A stretch of DNA of 64,000 nucleotides from Alkalimonas collagenimarina (lineage in GTDB: Bacteria > Pseudomonadota > Gammaproteobacteria > Enterobacterales > Alteromonadaceae), in NCBI RefSeq assembly GCF_030717845.1, contig NZ_JAUZVZ010000004.1, forward strand, positions 1 to 64,000, in the 5' to 3' direction. This document shows, piece by piece, positions 51,102 to 59,444 of this stretch (positions are counted from its first letter, which is position 1; the number at the start of each line of letters is the position of its first letter). Under the pieces are notes generated by a model, which was not told the DNA's origin, made no database searches, and saw only the letters and a program-made list of their open reading frames with translations. The translations under genes and the position numbers were made by a program.

Positions 51102-53177
51102 TTAAATTGAGTATTTAATATTAAAAGAAACAAAATCACGGTCTGACAGGTTGTTGGTCGTACCCACACCACCCCAGAACCAGTTATAAGACAACTCGCC
51201 AGACCAACGGTTCAGATAGTCAAAACCAATGGTATAACCCAGCGATTTTCTGCCTTCAACAAACATGAACAAAGGATCGGGTGTAATGCCATTCACATCA
51301 TGGGCAAAATTAAGCCGTTGTACCATGTTGACGCCAGAAAACACGTTGTTGTATTGAGCTTGGGCAAAGATCCGATAGCCCCATGCGGATGCTGTCGGGA
51401 AAGGATTCGGCTCAGGGCCATCAGATAAAGCGATATGTAGCCCTTCAGATGGTCCGTTATCACCAATCAAGGGAGCACCACTGCGATCGGTATTAGGGCC
51501 ATTCAAGCGCAACACGCTTTGGTCTGGCATGCTATGAATTTTCACTGCACCGACTTCAGCAAGCATGGTGAAGTTATCGCTGCCCAGAGCAGGACCAAAC
51601 AAGTGAGTAAAAGTCATTTGTGCTTGAGTGCTATCTCGCAGGATGAATCCCTGAGCATTCGCTCCGGGTTGCACCTTATTGCCGTCTTCACGACCCAATT
51701 GAGAAATACCTGCCAGCTCAGGACGCAACCCGGCATTAGCCAGTTGCTCAGGCATGCCAGCATATAGAATCTCAACATCATCGATTTGCAACGGTTCATC
51801 TCTACGATGTGCTATTTCACCAGCGACGGAGGTAGTACCGACCGTAGTATTAAAGCTAAAACCATACAATTGGATGTCTTCAGGGTATTCAAGTAAACCA
51901 TGAGAGAACGCTTGTAACGAAGTAATATTGTGCTTATCTAGCTGACCAGCATTTTGTGCCAGAAAACCAATATCTGCACCGAGAGCAGCTTGTCTGAAAT
52001 CAGACGCCTTACCGGAAATAACCGGCACACGACTATGATAATTCATGTAATAAACGGCAAACTCGGTATCATTCAACTGCGGCGCAAAGTATTCAAACTT
52101 CACCCCATACTGACCACCATTTTTAGGTTTAAGCTCACCTGCAGAACCATAAGGACGCAGTGCGACCTTGGTCGGATAGGCAAGATAGAGCTGAGCCGCT
52201 GTAGCCGGGTCAACCGCCCCGGTAGCGACCAGAGTACCGAGTTGATTTAGGTTTTGTAGCAGGAAGTCCAAATCAATATCCGGGTTACCAGCAAAACCTA
52301 ACTGAATATTCTGAGTATGCCCACCTTGACCGGCAAAATCGTTGGTCGAAAAGTAAGTACCAGGTGATGGCAGGTAACTATTTTCCCAATCGTACTGATA
52401 AAAGAACTCGGTCGATAAATTGTCAGTCAGACCAACGGCAACCGTCAACATCCCTACTGGAATAAAGGCTTCTTTTAAATCAGCTCCGGGAGAGCGAAGA
52501 ATACCGACATCAACCGGCGTAATATTAATACCATGTGGAATAAAGGTACTTTCACCCCAACTCAATACTTGCTGGCCAAGACGAATGGTCAATGGGTTCA
52601 TACCATCGTTAAAGCTGAAATTACCGTATACGTAGGCATCGAGCAAACGAAAATCACGACAACTCAACTCGCGTGATCGTTTATCGTTACAAGGATCAAC
52701 TTGTTGGCCAGACAGTGGGTTGGTGTATGCGTAATTGCTTGAGCGTTGGGCAAAATCATAAAAATACATGAAGCGAGTGAACAAACCAATGTTGTCTTTT
52801 CGAATAGACAAGTCATGGGTTCCTTTTAACATGCTACTGAACATGTCACCACGATCATAATTCAAGTTGCCTGCATCACCATTGCTGGAGTAGGCACCTG
52901 GTTGTTGCCAGATATCTGCAGCTGGATAGATGACATTGGTCGCTGCATTGTAACCGGTCCAGTCAAAACGAGGATGATTAACTTTACTGATTTGATCCCA
53001 ATCTCGATCCTGGGCACGCCAACTTGCTCCATAGGAGAAGGTGGAATCAAATTGAATGTCTACATCACCTACCTGAAAGCTGGCGGCTTGTGCAGCACTG
53101 GCTGTTAACGCCAAAAGTGCGGAAGCCACCCCTAGCGCAATAGGCTTTTTAATAAAACGATTTGGCCTTTTATTCAT
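51102..53177 (-). CDS. DUF1302 family outer-membrane beta-barrel protein
   Basis: A 691-residue exported protein with a signal peptide (about residues 1-31, ending ASAAQAA). Mature sequence starts SFQVGDVDIQFDSTFSYGASWRAQDRDW, a DUF1302 opening. Amphipathic strands continue to a typical barrel end (RDFVSFNIKYSI). Conserved DUF1302 segments include LDAYVYGNFSF...PLTIRLGQQVLSWGESTFIPHGIN and GVKFEYFAPQLNDTEFAVYY. It is the first gene of the four-gene operon, with GGGGGGAG 7 bases before the ATG. A short leader frame overlaps its start. I infer an outer-membrane pore or acceptor for the system. Confidence 0.9.
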   Translation of the reverse strand: MNKRPNRFIKKPIALGVASALLALTASAAQAASFQVGDVDIQFDSTFSYGASWRAQDRDWDQISKVNHPRFDWTGYNAATNVIYPAADIWQQPGAYSSNGDAGNLNYDRGDMFSSMLKGTHDLSIRKDNIGLFTRFMYFYDFAQRSSNYAYTNPLSGQQVDPCNDKRSRELSCRDFRLLDAYVYGNFSFNDGMNPLTIRLGQQVLSWGESTFIPHGINITPVDVGILRSPGADLKEAFIPVGMLTVAVGLTDNLSTEFFYQYDWENSYLPSPGTYFSTNDFAGQGGHTQNIQLGFAGNPDIDLDFLLQNLNQLGTLVATGAVDPATAAQLYLAYPTKVALRPYGSAGELKPKNGGQYGVKFEYFAPQLNDTEFAVYYMNYHSRVPVISGKASDFRQAALGADIGFLAQNAGQLDKHNITSLQAFSHGLLEYPEDIQLYGFSFNTTVGTTSVAGEIAHRRDEPLQIDDVEILYAGMPEQLANAGLRPELAGISQLGREDGNKVQPGANAQGFILRDSTQAQMTFTHLFGPALGSDNFTMLAEVGAVKIHSMPDQSVLRLNGPNTDRSGAPLIGDNGPSEGLHIALSDGPEPNPFPTASAWGYRIFAQAQYNNVFSGVNMVQRLNFAHDVNGITPDPLFMFVEGRKSLGYTIGFDYLNRWSGELSYNWFWGGVGTTNNLSDRDFVSFNIKYSI

Positions 53178-53226
53178 TTGCAGTCTCCCCCCTGTCTATG
53201 CAGGTCATTGTTATTGTTTTACTCAC
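53170..53226 (-). CDS. Possible 18-codon leader frame before the DUF1302 gene
   Basis: A GTG at 53226 is preceded by GAGGAG with a 6-base gap. It opens an 18-codon frame (V/M-S-K-T-I-T-M-T-C-I-D-R-G-E-T-A-N-E) whose TAA overlaps the DUF1302 ATG region. It may only reflect the G-rich ribosome site. If translated, it would couple initiation of the operon. Confidence 0.25.
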   Translation of the reverse strand: MSKTITMTCIDRGETANE

Positions 53227-53485
53227 TGGTCACTCCTCGGAGTTCAGCGCAGATAACTAAAATAATTACATCATTTTTAATGCTTCGCAAGGCTTCTCAA
53301 CGCGTAAATCTGTTGATTTCTAGTTGTTTTTTGTATCTCTACACAAAATAGATAACAGAAAGCTTCCTCTTAGTTTAATCAGCATTTGAAAAAAACCAAA
53401 CTTAATCACTAAGATGATGAAATTTATACTGAATACATCCCAAAGAATTAGGTGTTGTTTTAATCTGTCGTTTTAAGTATTCACT
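53178..53485. promoter_or_regulatory. Promoter region of the DUF1302 operon (308 bases)
   Basis: AT-rich gap between the DUF2835 gene and the DUF1302 gene. It contains the strong ribosome site, the possible leader frame, and a small ACTCC-TC-GGAGT palindrome (53232-53243). A minus-strand TATAAA occurs at about 53423-53428 without a good -35 box. I saw no clear sigma-70 promoter and no terminator for DUF2835. Confidence 0.4.
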
Positions 53486-53707
53486 CTAACTATTTTTAAC
53501 TAATCTGACCAGTTTACCATTGCTATCTAAAGTCAATGTAAAGAAGCCATGAATACCATCTCGTTGAATAAAGCGATGGAAGTGTTTTGCGGATATCTGG
53601 ATCCGCTCCCCTGACACGGCAGTCACCACCAGTTTACGAAAGTGCCCTTGGTAATACTGCAGGCACTCATCTTTCGATAGGTGCATAACAAAATGATACT
53701 GGCGCAT
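53486..53707 (-). CDS. DUF2835 family small protein
   Basis: A 73-residue basic protein (MRQYHFVMHLSKDECLQYY start, ISAKHFHRFIQRDGIHGFF middle, L-V-R-L-V-K end) of the DUF2835 family. The family is common downstream of pepN in Alteromonadales and Pseudomonas relatives and has no known function. It has no membrane segment. It starts 8 bases after the pepN stop, so it is probably cotranscribed. Confidence 0.85.
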   Translation of the reverse strand: MRQYHFVMHLSKDECLQYYQGHFRKLVVTAVSGERIQISAKHFHRFIQRDGIHGFFTLTLDSNGKLVRLVKNS

Positions 53708-53715
53708 GCGACAAT

Positions 53716-56310
53716 TTATCCAGACTCGAGAGCCTTGCTGACTTTTTCATACAGATCATCACTAATACTTGGTTGCTCAGCAAGCATTTGCAATGCATGT
53801 TTTATCAAGGACTGACGTCTTGGCTCATAGCGACGCCAAGAAAGTAATGGCGTGACTAAGCGAGCCGCTACTTGCGCATTGATTCCATCGAGCTTAATAA
53901 GCGTCTCCGTCAGGAGCTGATAACCTGCTCCATCCATCCGATGAAACTGCCCAGCATTTTGCATGGCAAACGCATGAAATACAGCCCGTACACGATTCGG
54001 ATTTTGCCAACTGAAGCGAGGGTGTTGAACAAGTGTTTCCATCGTGTCTAGCACGGCTTTTGTTGGCAGCGATGCTTTTAAACTAAACCATTTATCCAAT
54101 ACCAACACATCGTGCTGCCATTGCTGCTCAAACTGCTGCATCAAGGGTTCAAACAGAGGATGCAGACTTTGTTGGGTACACTTTAATACCGCTAACCGAT
54201 CGGTCATACCAACTGCTGAATGATACTGCGCTTCCAATAAGGCTCGACTCGCTTCATGGTGCCAACTCAAGTACTGCAAACATTGATTCTTCAAAGCACG
54301 TTTTGATGCATTTACTTCAGTATACGAACTAGCATCGGTATGATGTTGTTGGTAGCAAGTAAGCAACTTAGTGTAAAGTGCAGCAGAGATTTGTTGCTTA
54401 AAACTACTGATGGCAGTAAGAATATCGTCTACAGGGATCTGAGCGAAGGTTTCTGAAAAACTGGCGTAGTCAGGGACCTTCAATAACTCTGCAGTGAGCG
54501 CCAAATCATCGCTCGGTTGTTGCAACCACTCTCCTAGCAGATCGAGTAACGCAGCTGGCAGCGTAAAGCTATCTGGTCCAGCGATGTAAAGGCGTAGTTG
54601 CAGTTGCCAATAAGCTTGCAGCGCATCCCAGCGGGCAAAGCCATTGCTCGCTTCGCGGGCAATACGTAGTAGCTCGTCCTGATGATAATCATGACGTAAC
54701 TTCACCGGCGCAGAGAAGTCTTCTAACAACACCGGCAGATCATCGGCATCAGCCTGATCAAACAGCAATTCCTGCCTGGCTTGTGTCATCATAAAAACCG
54801 ACGAGGCTTGCGTTCGTTTTTTACTTAGTAATTGATAACGAATAGGTAAGAGGAGCGGTACCTTTTTGGCTTGATCTGCTGTTGCCGCGGTCTGTTGTTG
54901 GAGTGTGACGCGAAGTTGCCGGGTCGAGGCATCATAGGCACGTGTCATGCTAAGTTCAGGGGTACCCGATTGCTGATACCAACAACGAAAATGGCTTAAA
55001 TCAGTCTCGGTAGCATCCTGCATAGCTTGCACAAAATCATCGCACGTCACCGCTTGCCCATCATGACGCTGAAAATACAAACGCATACCAGCCTGAAAGC
55101 CATCTTCACCCAACATGGTATGCAGCATCCGGATCACTTCAGCCCCTTTATCGTATACAGTAACGGTATAAAAATTATTCATTTCCATTACTTTCTCAGG
55201 GCGAATTGGATGGGCCATTGGGCTGGCATCCTCTGCGAATTGTGCGGTTCTTATCACCTGCACAGCCTGAATACGATTCACCGTAGGCGAGCCCATATCA
55301 CGGCTAAACTCCTGATCACGAAATACCGTCAGGCCTTCCTTTAAACTCAACTGAAACCAATCACGACAAGTGACCCTATTTCCGGTCCAATTATGAAAGT
55401 ACTCATGCCCAATGATCGATTCAATATTAAAGTAATCAGTGTCGGTAGCAGTTTCATCATTGGCCAGTACATACTTACTGTTAAATACGTTTAACCCTTT
55501 ATTCTCCATGGCTCCCATATTGAAGAAGTCAACAGCGACCACCATATAAATATCAAGATCATACTCAAGACCAAAACGCTGCTCATCCCAGCGCATGGCA
55601 CGCTTTAACGATTCAAGAGCAAAGCTTGCCCGATGCCCATTGCCTTTTTCAACATAAAAAACCAATGACACACTTTTGCCACTAACGGTGGTAAACGAAT
55701 CAGACAACTGATCAAAATCACCGGCGACCAAAGCAAATAGATAACTGGGTTTCGGAAAGGGATCGTGCCAAATCACTTGCCGTTTACCATCTGAATTAAT
55801 GAAGGATTCGATCTGGTTGCCATTCGCCAGCAGGTAAGGAAGTTGTTCTGCATCCGCGATGATGGTGGTGGTAAAGACAGCGAGCACATCAGGGCGATCG
55901 AGGTAATAGGTTATACGACGAAACCCTTCAGCTTCGCATTGTGTGCAGTAACTACCATTCGCAAAGTATAAACCTTCCAGCGCTGTATTATCCTGTGGAC
56001 TAATTTCTGTGACGATCTGTAGCAAGAACTCGTCTTCAGCCACCTGCAAACGAAGCTTATCATCCGATACCTTAAAATCCTGCTCGGTGACTCGCTGCCC
56101 ATTGCAATGCAACGAAATTAAATTGAGCTGCTGGCCATCCAGAACCAGCTCAGTTGCGGCCGGGTTTAATCGCTTAAACCGGGTCAGCGCCGTGACCCGG
56201 GTCTGATGCGTATCCAGCTCAAACGTAAGTTTAGTGGTCAGAATGGTAAAATCCGGTGAGGTGTAATCCGTCAGGCGTTTCACCTGACGATTGCTAGCTT
56301 CCAAAGACAT
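53716..56310 (-). CDS. pepN: Aminopeptidase N (M1 family)
   Basis: An 864-residue cytoplasmic zinc aminopeptidase that degrades peptides with broad N-terminal specificity (E. coli PepN 870). The exopeptidase motif G-A-M-E-N (in FNMGAMENKGLNVFN) and the zinc site H-E-Y-F-H-N-W-T-G-N-R-V, with the third ligand Glu in LKEGLTVFRDQEF, are intact. Tyr of the transition-state site lies in T-V-Y-D-K-G-A-E-V. The C-terminal half is the large helical domain. It is first in a unit with DUF2835. pepN and pyrD are also near one another in E. coli. Confidence 0.97.
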   Translation of the reverse strand: MSLEASNRQVKRLTDYTSPDFTILTTKLTFELDTHQTRVTALTRFKRLNPAATELVLDGQQLNLISLHCNGQRVTEQDFKVSDDKLRLQVAEDEFLLQIVTEISPQDNTALEGLYFANGSYCTQCEAEGFRRITYYLDRPDVLAVFTTTIIADAEQLPYLLANGNQIESFINSDGKRQVIWHDPFPKPSYLFALVAGDFDQLSDSFTTVSGKSVSLVFYVEKGNGHRASFALESLKRAMRWDEQRFGLEYDLDIYMVVAVDFFNMGAMENKGLNVFNSKYVLANDETATDTDYFNIESIIGHEYFHNWTGNRVTCRDWFQLSLKEGLTVFRDQEFSRDMGSPTVNRIQAVQVIRTAQFAEDASPMAHPIRPEKVMEMNNFYTVTVYDKGAEVIRMLHTMLGEDGFQAGMRLYFQRHDGQAVTCDDFVQAMQDATETDLSHFRCWYQQSGTPELSMTRAYDASTRQLRVTLQQQTAATADQAKKVPLLLPIRYQLLSKKRTQASSVFMMTQARQELLFDQADADDLPVLLEDFSAPVKLRHDYHQDELLRIAREASNGFARWDALQAYWQLQLRLYIAGPDSFTLPAALLDLLGEWLQQPSDDLALTAELLKVPDYASFSETFAQIPVDDILTAISSFKQQISAALYTKLLTCYQQHHTDASSYTEVNASKRALKNQCLQYLSWHHEASRALLEAQYHSAVGMTDRLAVLKCTQQSLHPLFEPLMQQFEQQWQHDVLVLDKWFSLKASLPTKAVLDTMETLVQHPRFSWQNPNRVRAVFHAFAMQNAGQFHRMDGAGYQLLTETLIKLDGINAQVAARLVTPLLSWRRYEPRRQSLIKHALQMLAEQPSISDDLYEKVSKALESG

Positions 56311-56472
56311 AGAGGCTCCATTGAAAAGTCACTGTTCACTGTGTGTCTGGCTTGAGTAAAGTATATACCGAAGTCATTCTAATCGACGATTATCTAAAAT
56401 AAATTCGGTCTGTTTACAACCACAAAAGGTAAGTAGAGGAAAGGCTGAGTAAGTGCACCCAGCCCCTTTTAG

Positions 56473-57948
56473 TTATGGACGTACATGCAACTCTTGCTGC
56501 ACACTTTCAGGCGGCGTCAGCTTTAATATTTTGATGCCACAATAGGCATAAATGACCGCCAAAACTGGGTTAATCAAGTTAAAGAAAGCGTAGACGAAAT
56601 AATCCAGCGGATTTACATTTAGCACACCATGCATATAAGCACCGCAGGTGTTCCACGGGATCAAAGGGCTAGTAATAGTACCGCCATCTTCTAGCGTTCT
56701 GGACAAGTTTACCGGAGCTAAACCACGGCGCTCATACTCCTCCTTGTACATCCGCCCTGGCATGACGATAGCCATGTATTGATCTGCCGTCAAAATATTG
56801 GTCGCAATACAGGTCGCAATGGTACTGGTGATCAACGAGCCGGTGCTATGGGCTGCTTTTAAAATCGATTGCACAAACTTACGCAACAAACCAATTTTCT
56901 CAATAACGGCCCCAAACATCATGGCAGCAAAAATCAGCCAGACAGTATTTAACATGCTAGACATACCACCACCGCTAAGCAAACTATTTAACTCATCAGA
57001 GCCGGTATCCAAGGCAAAACCATCAAACAAGGTCGCCCAAATCAACTTAAAGCTACCTAGCGCATGACTCAAATCGCCATCGACCAAATTGCGTAGCAGC
57101 TCTTGTTGGAAAAGAACCGCCCAAATACCACCTAACAAGGCACCAATAAACACAGTAGGAAATGCCGGGATCTTTTTAATCGCCATTGCCAATAAAACAA
57201 ATAATGGAATTAAGGTCCAAAAACTAATAGCAAAGTGTTCCTGTAGGGTAGAACTGATCAGATTAATGTGGGCATCATCAGCACTCGGCGAACTATTTAA
57301 GCCAATTAAGGTAAACAAGATAATAGCAATAATAATGCTCGGAACCGTAGTCCATAGCATGTGCCTAATATGGGCAAATAACTCAGCGCCAGCAACCGCA
57401 GGTGCCAGATTTGTGGTTTCGCTAAGCGGTGAAATCTTATCGCCAAAATAAGCACCAGAAATGATAGCGCCAGCCGTAATGGCTGGAGACAATCCAAGCC
57501 CTGCGGCTACCCCAATCAAGGCAACACCAATAGTTGCAGCAGTAGTCCAGGAGCTGCCAATACTCATCGCAACAATGCCACACAAAATACAACTAGCTGC
57601 ATAAAACCAGCTTGGGCTTAATAACTGCATGCCATAGTAAATTAAGGTGGGCACAGTACCAGCTAATAACCAAGTCCCTATCAAGGCCCCAACCGCCAAT
57701 AAGATCAGTACGGCGCCTAACGATAGCGCAATGCCTTTGGTCATGGCTTTTTCAATATCCGCCCAACGATAACCGTTTTTAATACCAATCAATACAGCCA
57801 CAGCAGAAGCGATAAATAAGGCGATTTGATTCGGACCATAGGATGAATCATCGCCAAACAAGTATACCGATGAAGACAGCAAAGATATCAGCACTACAAT
57901 AGGTAACAGTGCATCGAGAAAGCTAGGATCTTTTATTTTATTATTCAT
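56473..57948 (-). CDS. Na+/H+ antiporter, NhaC family
   Basis: A 491-residue inner-membrane protein with about 12 helices. NhaC-family features include the G-S-S-W-T-T-A-A-T-I-G-V-A-L segment, GAIISGAYFGDKISPLSETTNLAPA, and near the C-terminus TILTADQYMAIVMPGRMY and SPLIPWNTCGAYM. NhaC proteins exchange sodium or amino-acid counter-ions for protons; some work as malate/lactate or amino-acid antiporters. It starts 8 bases after the stop of the NSS symporter on the same strand, so the pair is an operon. An imperfect hairpin (about 56438-56470) follows. Confidence 0.88.
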   Translation of the reverse strand: MNNKIKDPSFLDALLPIVVLISLLSSSVYLFGDDSSYGPNQIALFIASAVAVLIGIKNGYRWADIEKAMTKGIALSLGAVLILLAVGALIGTWLLAGTVPTLIYYGMQLLSPSWFYAASCILCGIVAMSIGSSWTTAATIGVALIGVAAGLGLSPAITAGAIISGAYFGDKISPLSETTNLAPAVAGAELFAHIRHMLWTTVPSIIIAIILFTLIGLNSSPSADDAHINLISSTLQEHFAISFWTLIPLFVLLAMAIKKIPAFPTVFIGALLGGIWAVLFQQELLRNLVDGDLSHALGSFKLIWATLFDGFALDTGSDELNSLLSGGGMSSMLNTVWLIFAAMMFGAVIEKIGLLRKFVQSILKAAHSTGSLITSTIATCIATNILTADQYMAIVMPGRMYKEEYERRGLAPVNLSRTLEDGGTITSPLIPWNTCGAYMHGVLNVNPLDYFVYAFFNLINPVLAVIYAYCGIKILKLTPPESVQQELHVRP

Positions 57949-57956
57949 TATAATTC

Positions 57957-59363
57957 CTAAGGATTAACGAAGCGAACGACCCCATCCAATACACCAATCA
58001 AGTGCAGGAAAACCACCGCCACAGCGATAGGCGTAAACCAGCGAATGGCAAAACGCCAAATGCCATACGCTAAGGCTGATGTGTTGAGTTCCTCTACAGT
58101 TACCTTGCGCTTCATGGTCCAGCCAACAAAAATAGCAACAGCAAGGCCGCCAAGTGGCAACATAATGGCCGACGTCAAGTAGTCAACCACTTCAAAATAA
58201 CTACTCAGCGTTTTCCCAAAGATCGTAATAGTGAATGTTGCCCAACCAGCACCTGAGAACGAAAAGACCGTCAGCAAGCCAACCAACCATAGTGAACCAC
58301 CAGTAGTAACTGTCGCCATCAAACGGCTCAGCCCTTTTCTCTCAACCAGCCAGGCTACAGTTGACTCAATCATCGCAATCGCTGACGTAAACGCAGCAAA
58401 CACCAACATCACGAAAAATAAAGTGCCAAATAGGGTACCGAATGGCATCGAGCCAAAGGCTATAGGTAAGGTAACAAAAATTAGCCCTGGCCCTTCTGAT
58501 GGCGTTAAGCCGTATTGGAACACCAACGGATAAATAGCCAAACCAGCGACGATAGCTACGCACGTATCCACCAGTGCAATCAACATGGATGTTTTAGCAA
58601 TGGATACATTAGCAGGCAAATAAGCACCATAGATAATCATGGCACCAGAAGCCAAACTTAGCGTAAAAAAGGCATGTCCCAGAGCCAATAACACACCATT
58701 AATGGTTAATTTGGAAAAATCTGGTTTAAACATAAACTCAGCAGCTTCACCAAAAGCACCATTCATGCCGGAGTAAATTGCCATAATAGCCAATAAGACA
58801 AACAGCGACGGCATTAGGAAGTTGACGGCTTTTTCCAGCCCTTTATGAACCCCTTTTGCCACGACAAAGACAGTGACGAACAGAATAACAGCAGACCACG
58901 TCATTAATAGCCAGGGATCGGCAAGGTGAGCACCAAATTGCGCACCAATAGCATCCGCCGAAACATCACTAAAATCACCACGAGCGGTTTTAAAGACATA
59001 AGCCAAAGCCCAACCAGCAACGACGGCATAAAAAGATAGGATCAGGTAACTGGCAACCAAACCACTCCAGCCAGCAATTTGCCAACGAGTACTGGCATTT
59101 GCTTCCTGAGCAAGTGTTTTCACCGACAAACCAGGACTCTGACGTCCACGACGGCCAATCAGTACTTCGGACATCATGACGGGAATACCAATCAATACAA
59201 TGCAAAGCAGATAGACCAGAACAAAGGCTCCTCCCCCGTTCTCTCCCATGATGTAAGGAAATTTCCAGATGTTTCCCAGGCCAACAGCAGCTCCGGTCGC
59301 AGCAAGAATAAACGCATAACGACTGGACCACTGGCCATGAATTGACTCACGTGCTCCCAACAT
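57957..59363 (-). CDS. Sodium-dependent neurotransmitter-type transporter (NSS/SNF family)
   Basis: A 468-residue LeuT-fold symporter for amino acids or amines. The first-helix signature is clear: R-Y-A-F-I-L-A-A-T-G-A-A-V-G-L-G-N-I-W-K-F-P-Y with G-E-N-G-G-G-A-F after it. The helix-6 region (LALGHAFFTLSLASGAMIIYGAYL) and helix-8 region (FAAFTSAIAMIESTVAW) carry the Na+ and substrate site residues. About 12 membrane segments are present. Its substrate is unknown; bacterial members take up tyrosine, tryptophan, leucine or alanine. It is the first gene of an operon with NhaC. Confidence 0.92.
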   Translation of the reverse strand: MLGARESIHGQWSSRYAFILAATGAAVGLGNIWKFPYIMGENGGGAFVLVYLLCIVLIGIPVMMSEVLIGRRGRQSPGLSVKTLAQEANASTRWQIAGWSGLVASYLILSFYAVVAGWALAYVFKTARGDFSDVSADAIGAQFGAHLADPWLLMTWSAVILFVTVFVVAKGVHKGLEKAVNFLMPSLFVLLAIMAIYSGMNGAFGEAAEFMFKPDFSKLTINGVLLALGHAFFTLSLASGAMIIYGAYLPANVSIAKTSMLIALVDTCVAIVAGLAIYPLVFQYGLTPSEGPGLIFVTLPIAFGSMPFGTLFGTLFFVMLVFAAFTSAIAMIESTVAWLVERKGLSRLMATVTTGGSLWLVGLLTVFSFSGAGWATFTITIFGKTLSSYFEVVDYLTSAIMLPLGGLAVAIFVGWTMKRKVTVEELNTSALAYGIWRFAIRWFTPIAVAVVFLHLIGVLDGVVRFVNP

Positions 59364-59409
59364 AGACCAACCTTATCATTATTATTTTTTATCGTTATTA
59401 TCATACAAA

Positions 59410-59431
59410 ACTGGCGGCTAAGGCCGCCAGT
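59410..59431 (-). terminator. Intrinsic terminator of prc
   Basis: ACTGGCGGC (59410-59418), loop TAAG, GCCGCCAGT (59423-59431). On the minus strand the stem is followed by TTTTG (59406-59410). It lies 14 bases past the prc stop and ends the msrC-proQ-prc unit. Confidence 0.85.
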
Positions 59432-59444
59432 AAAATACGCTTTT

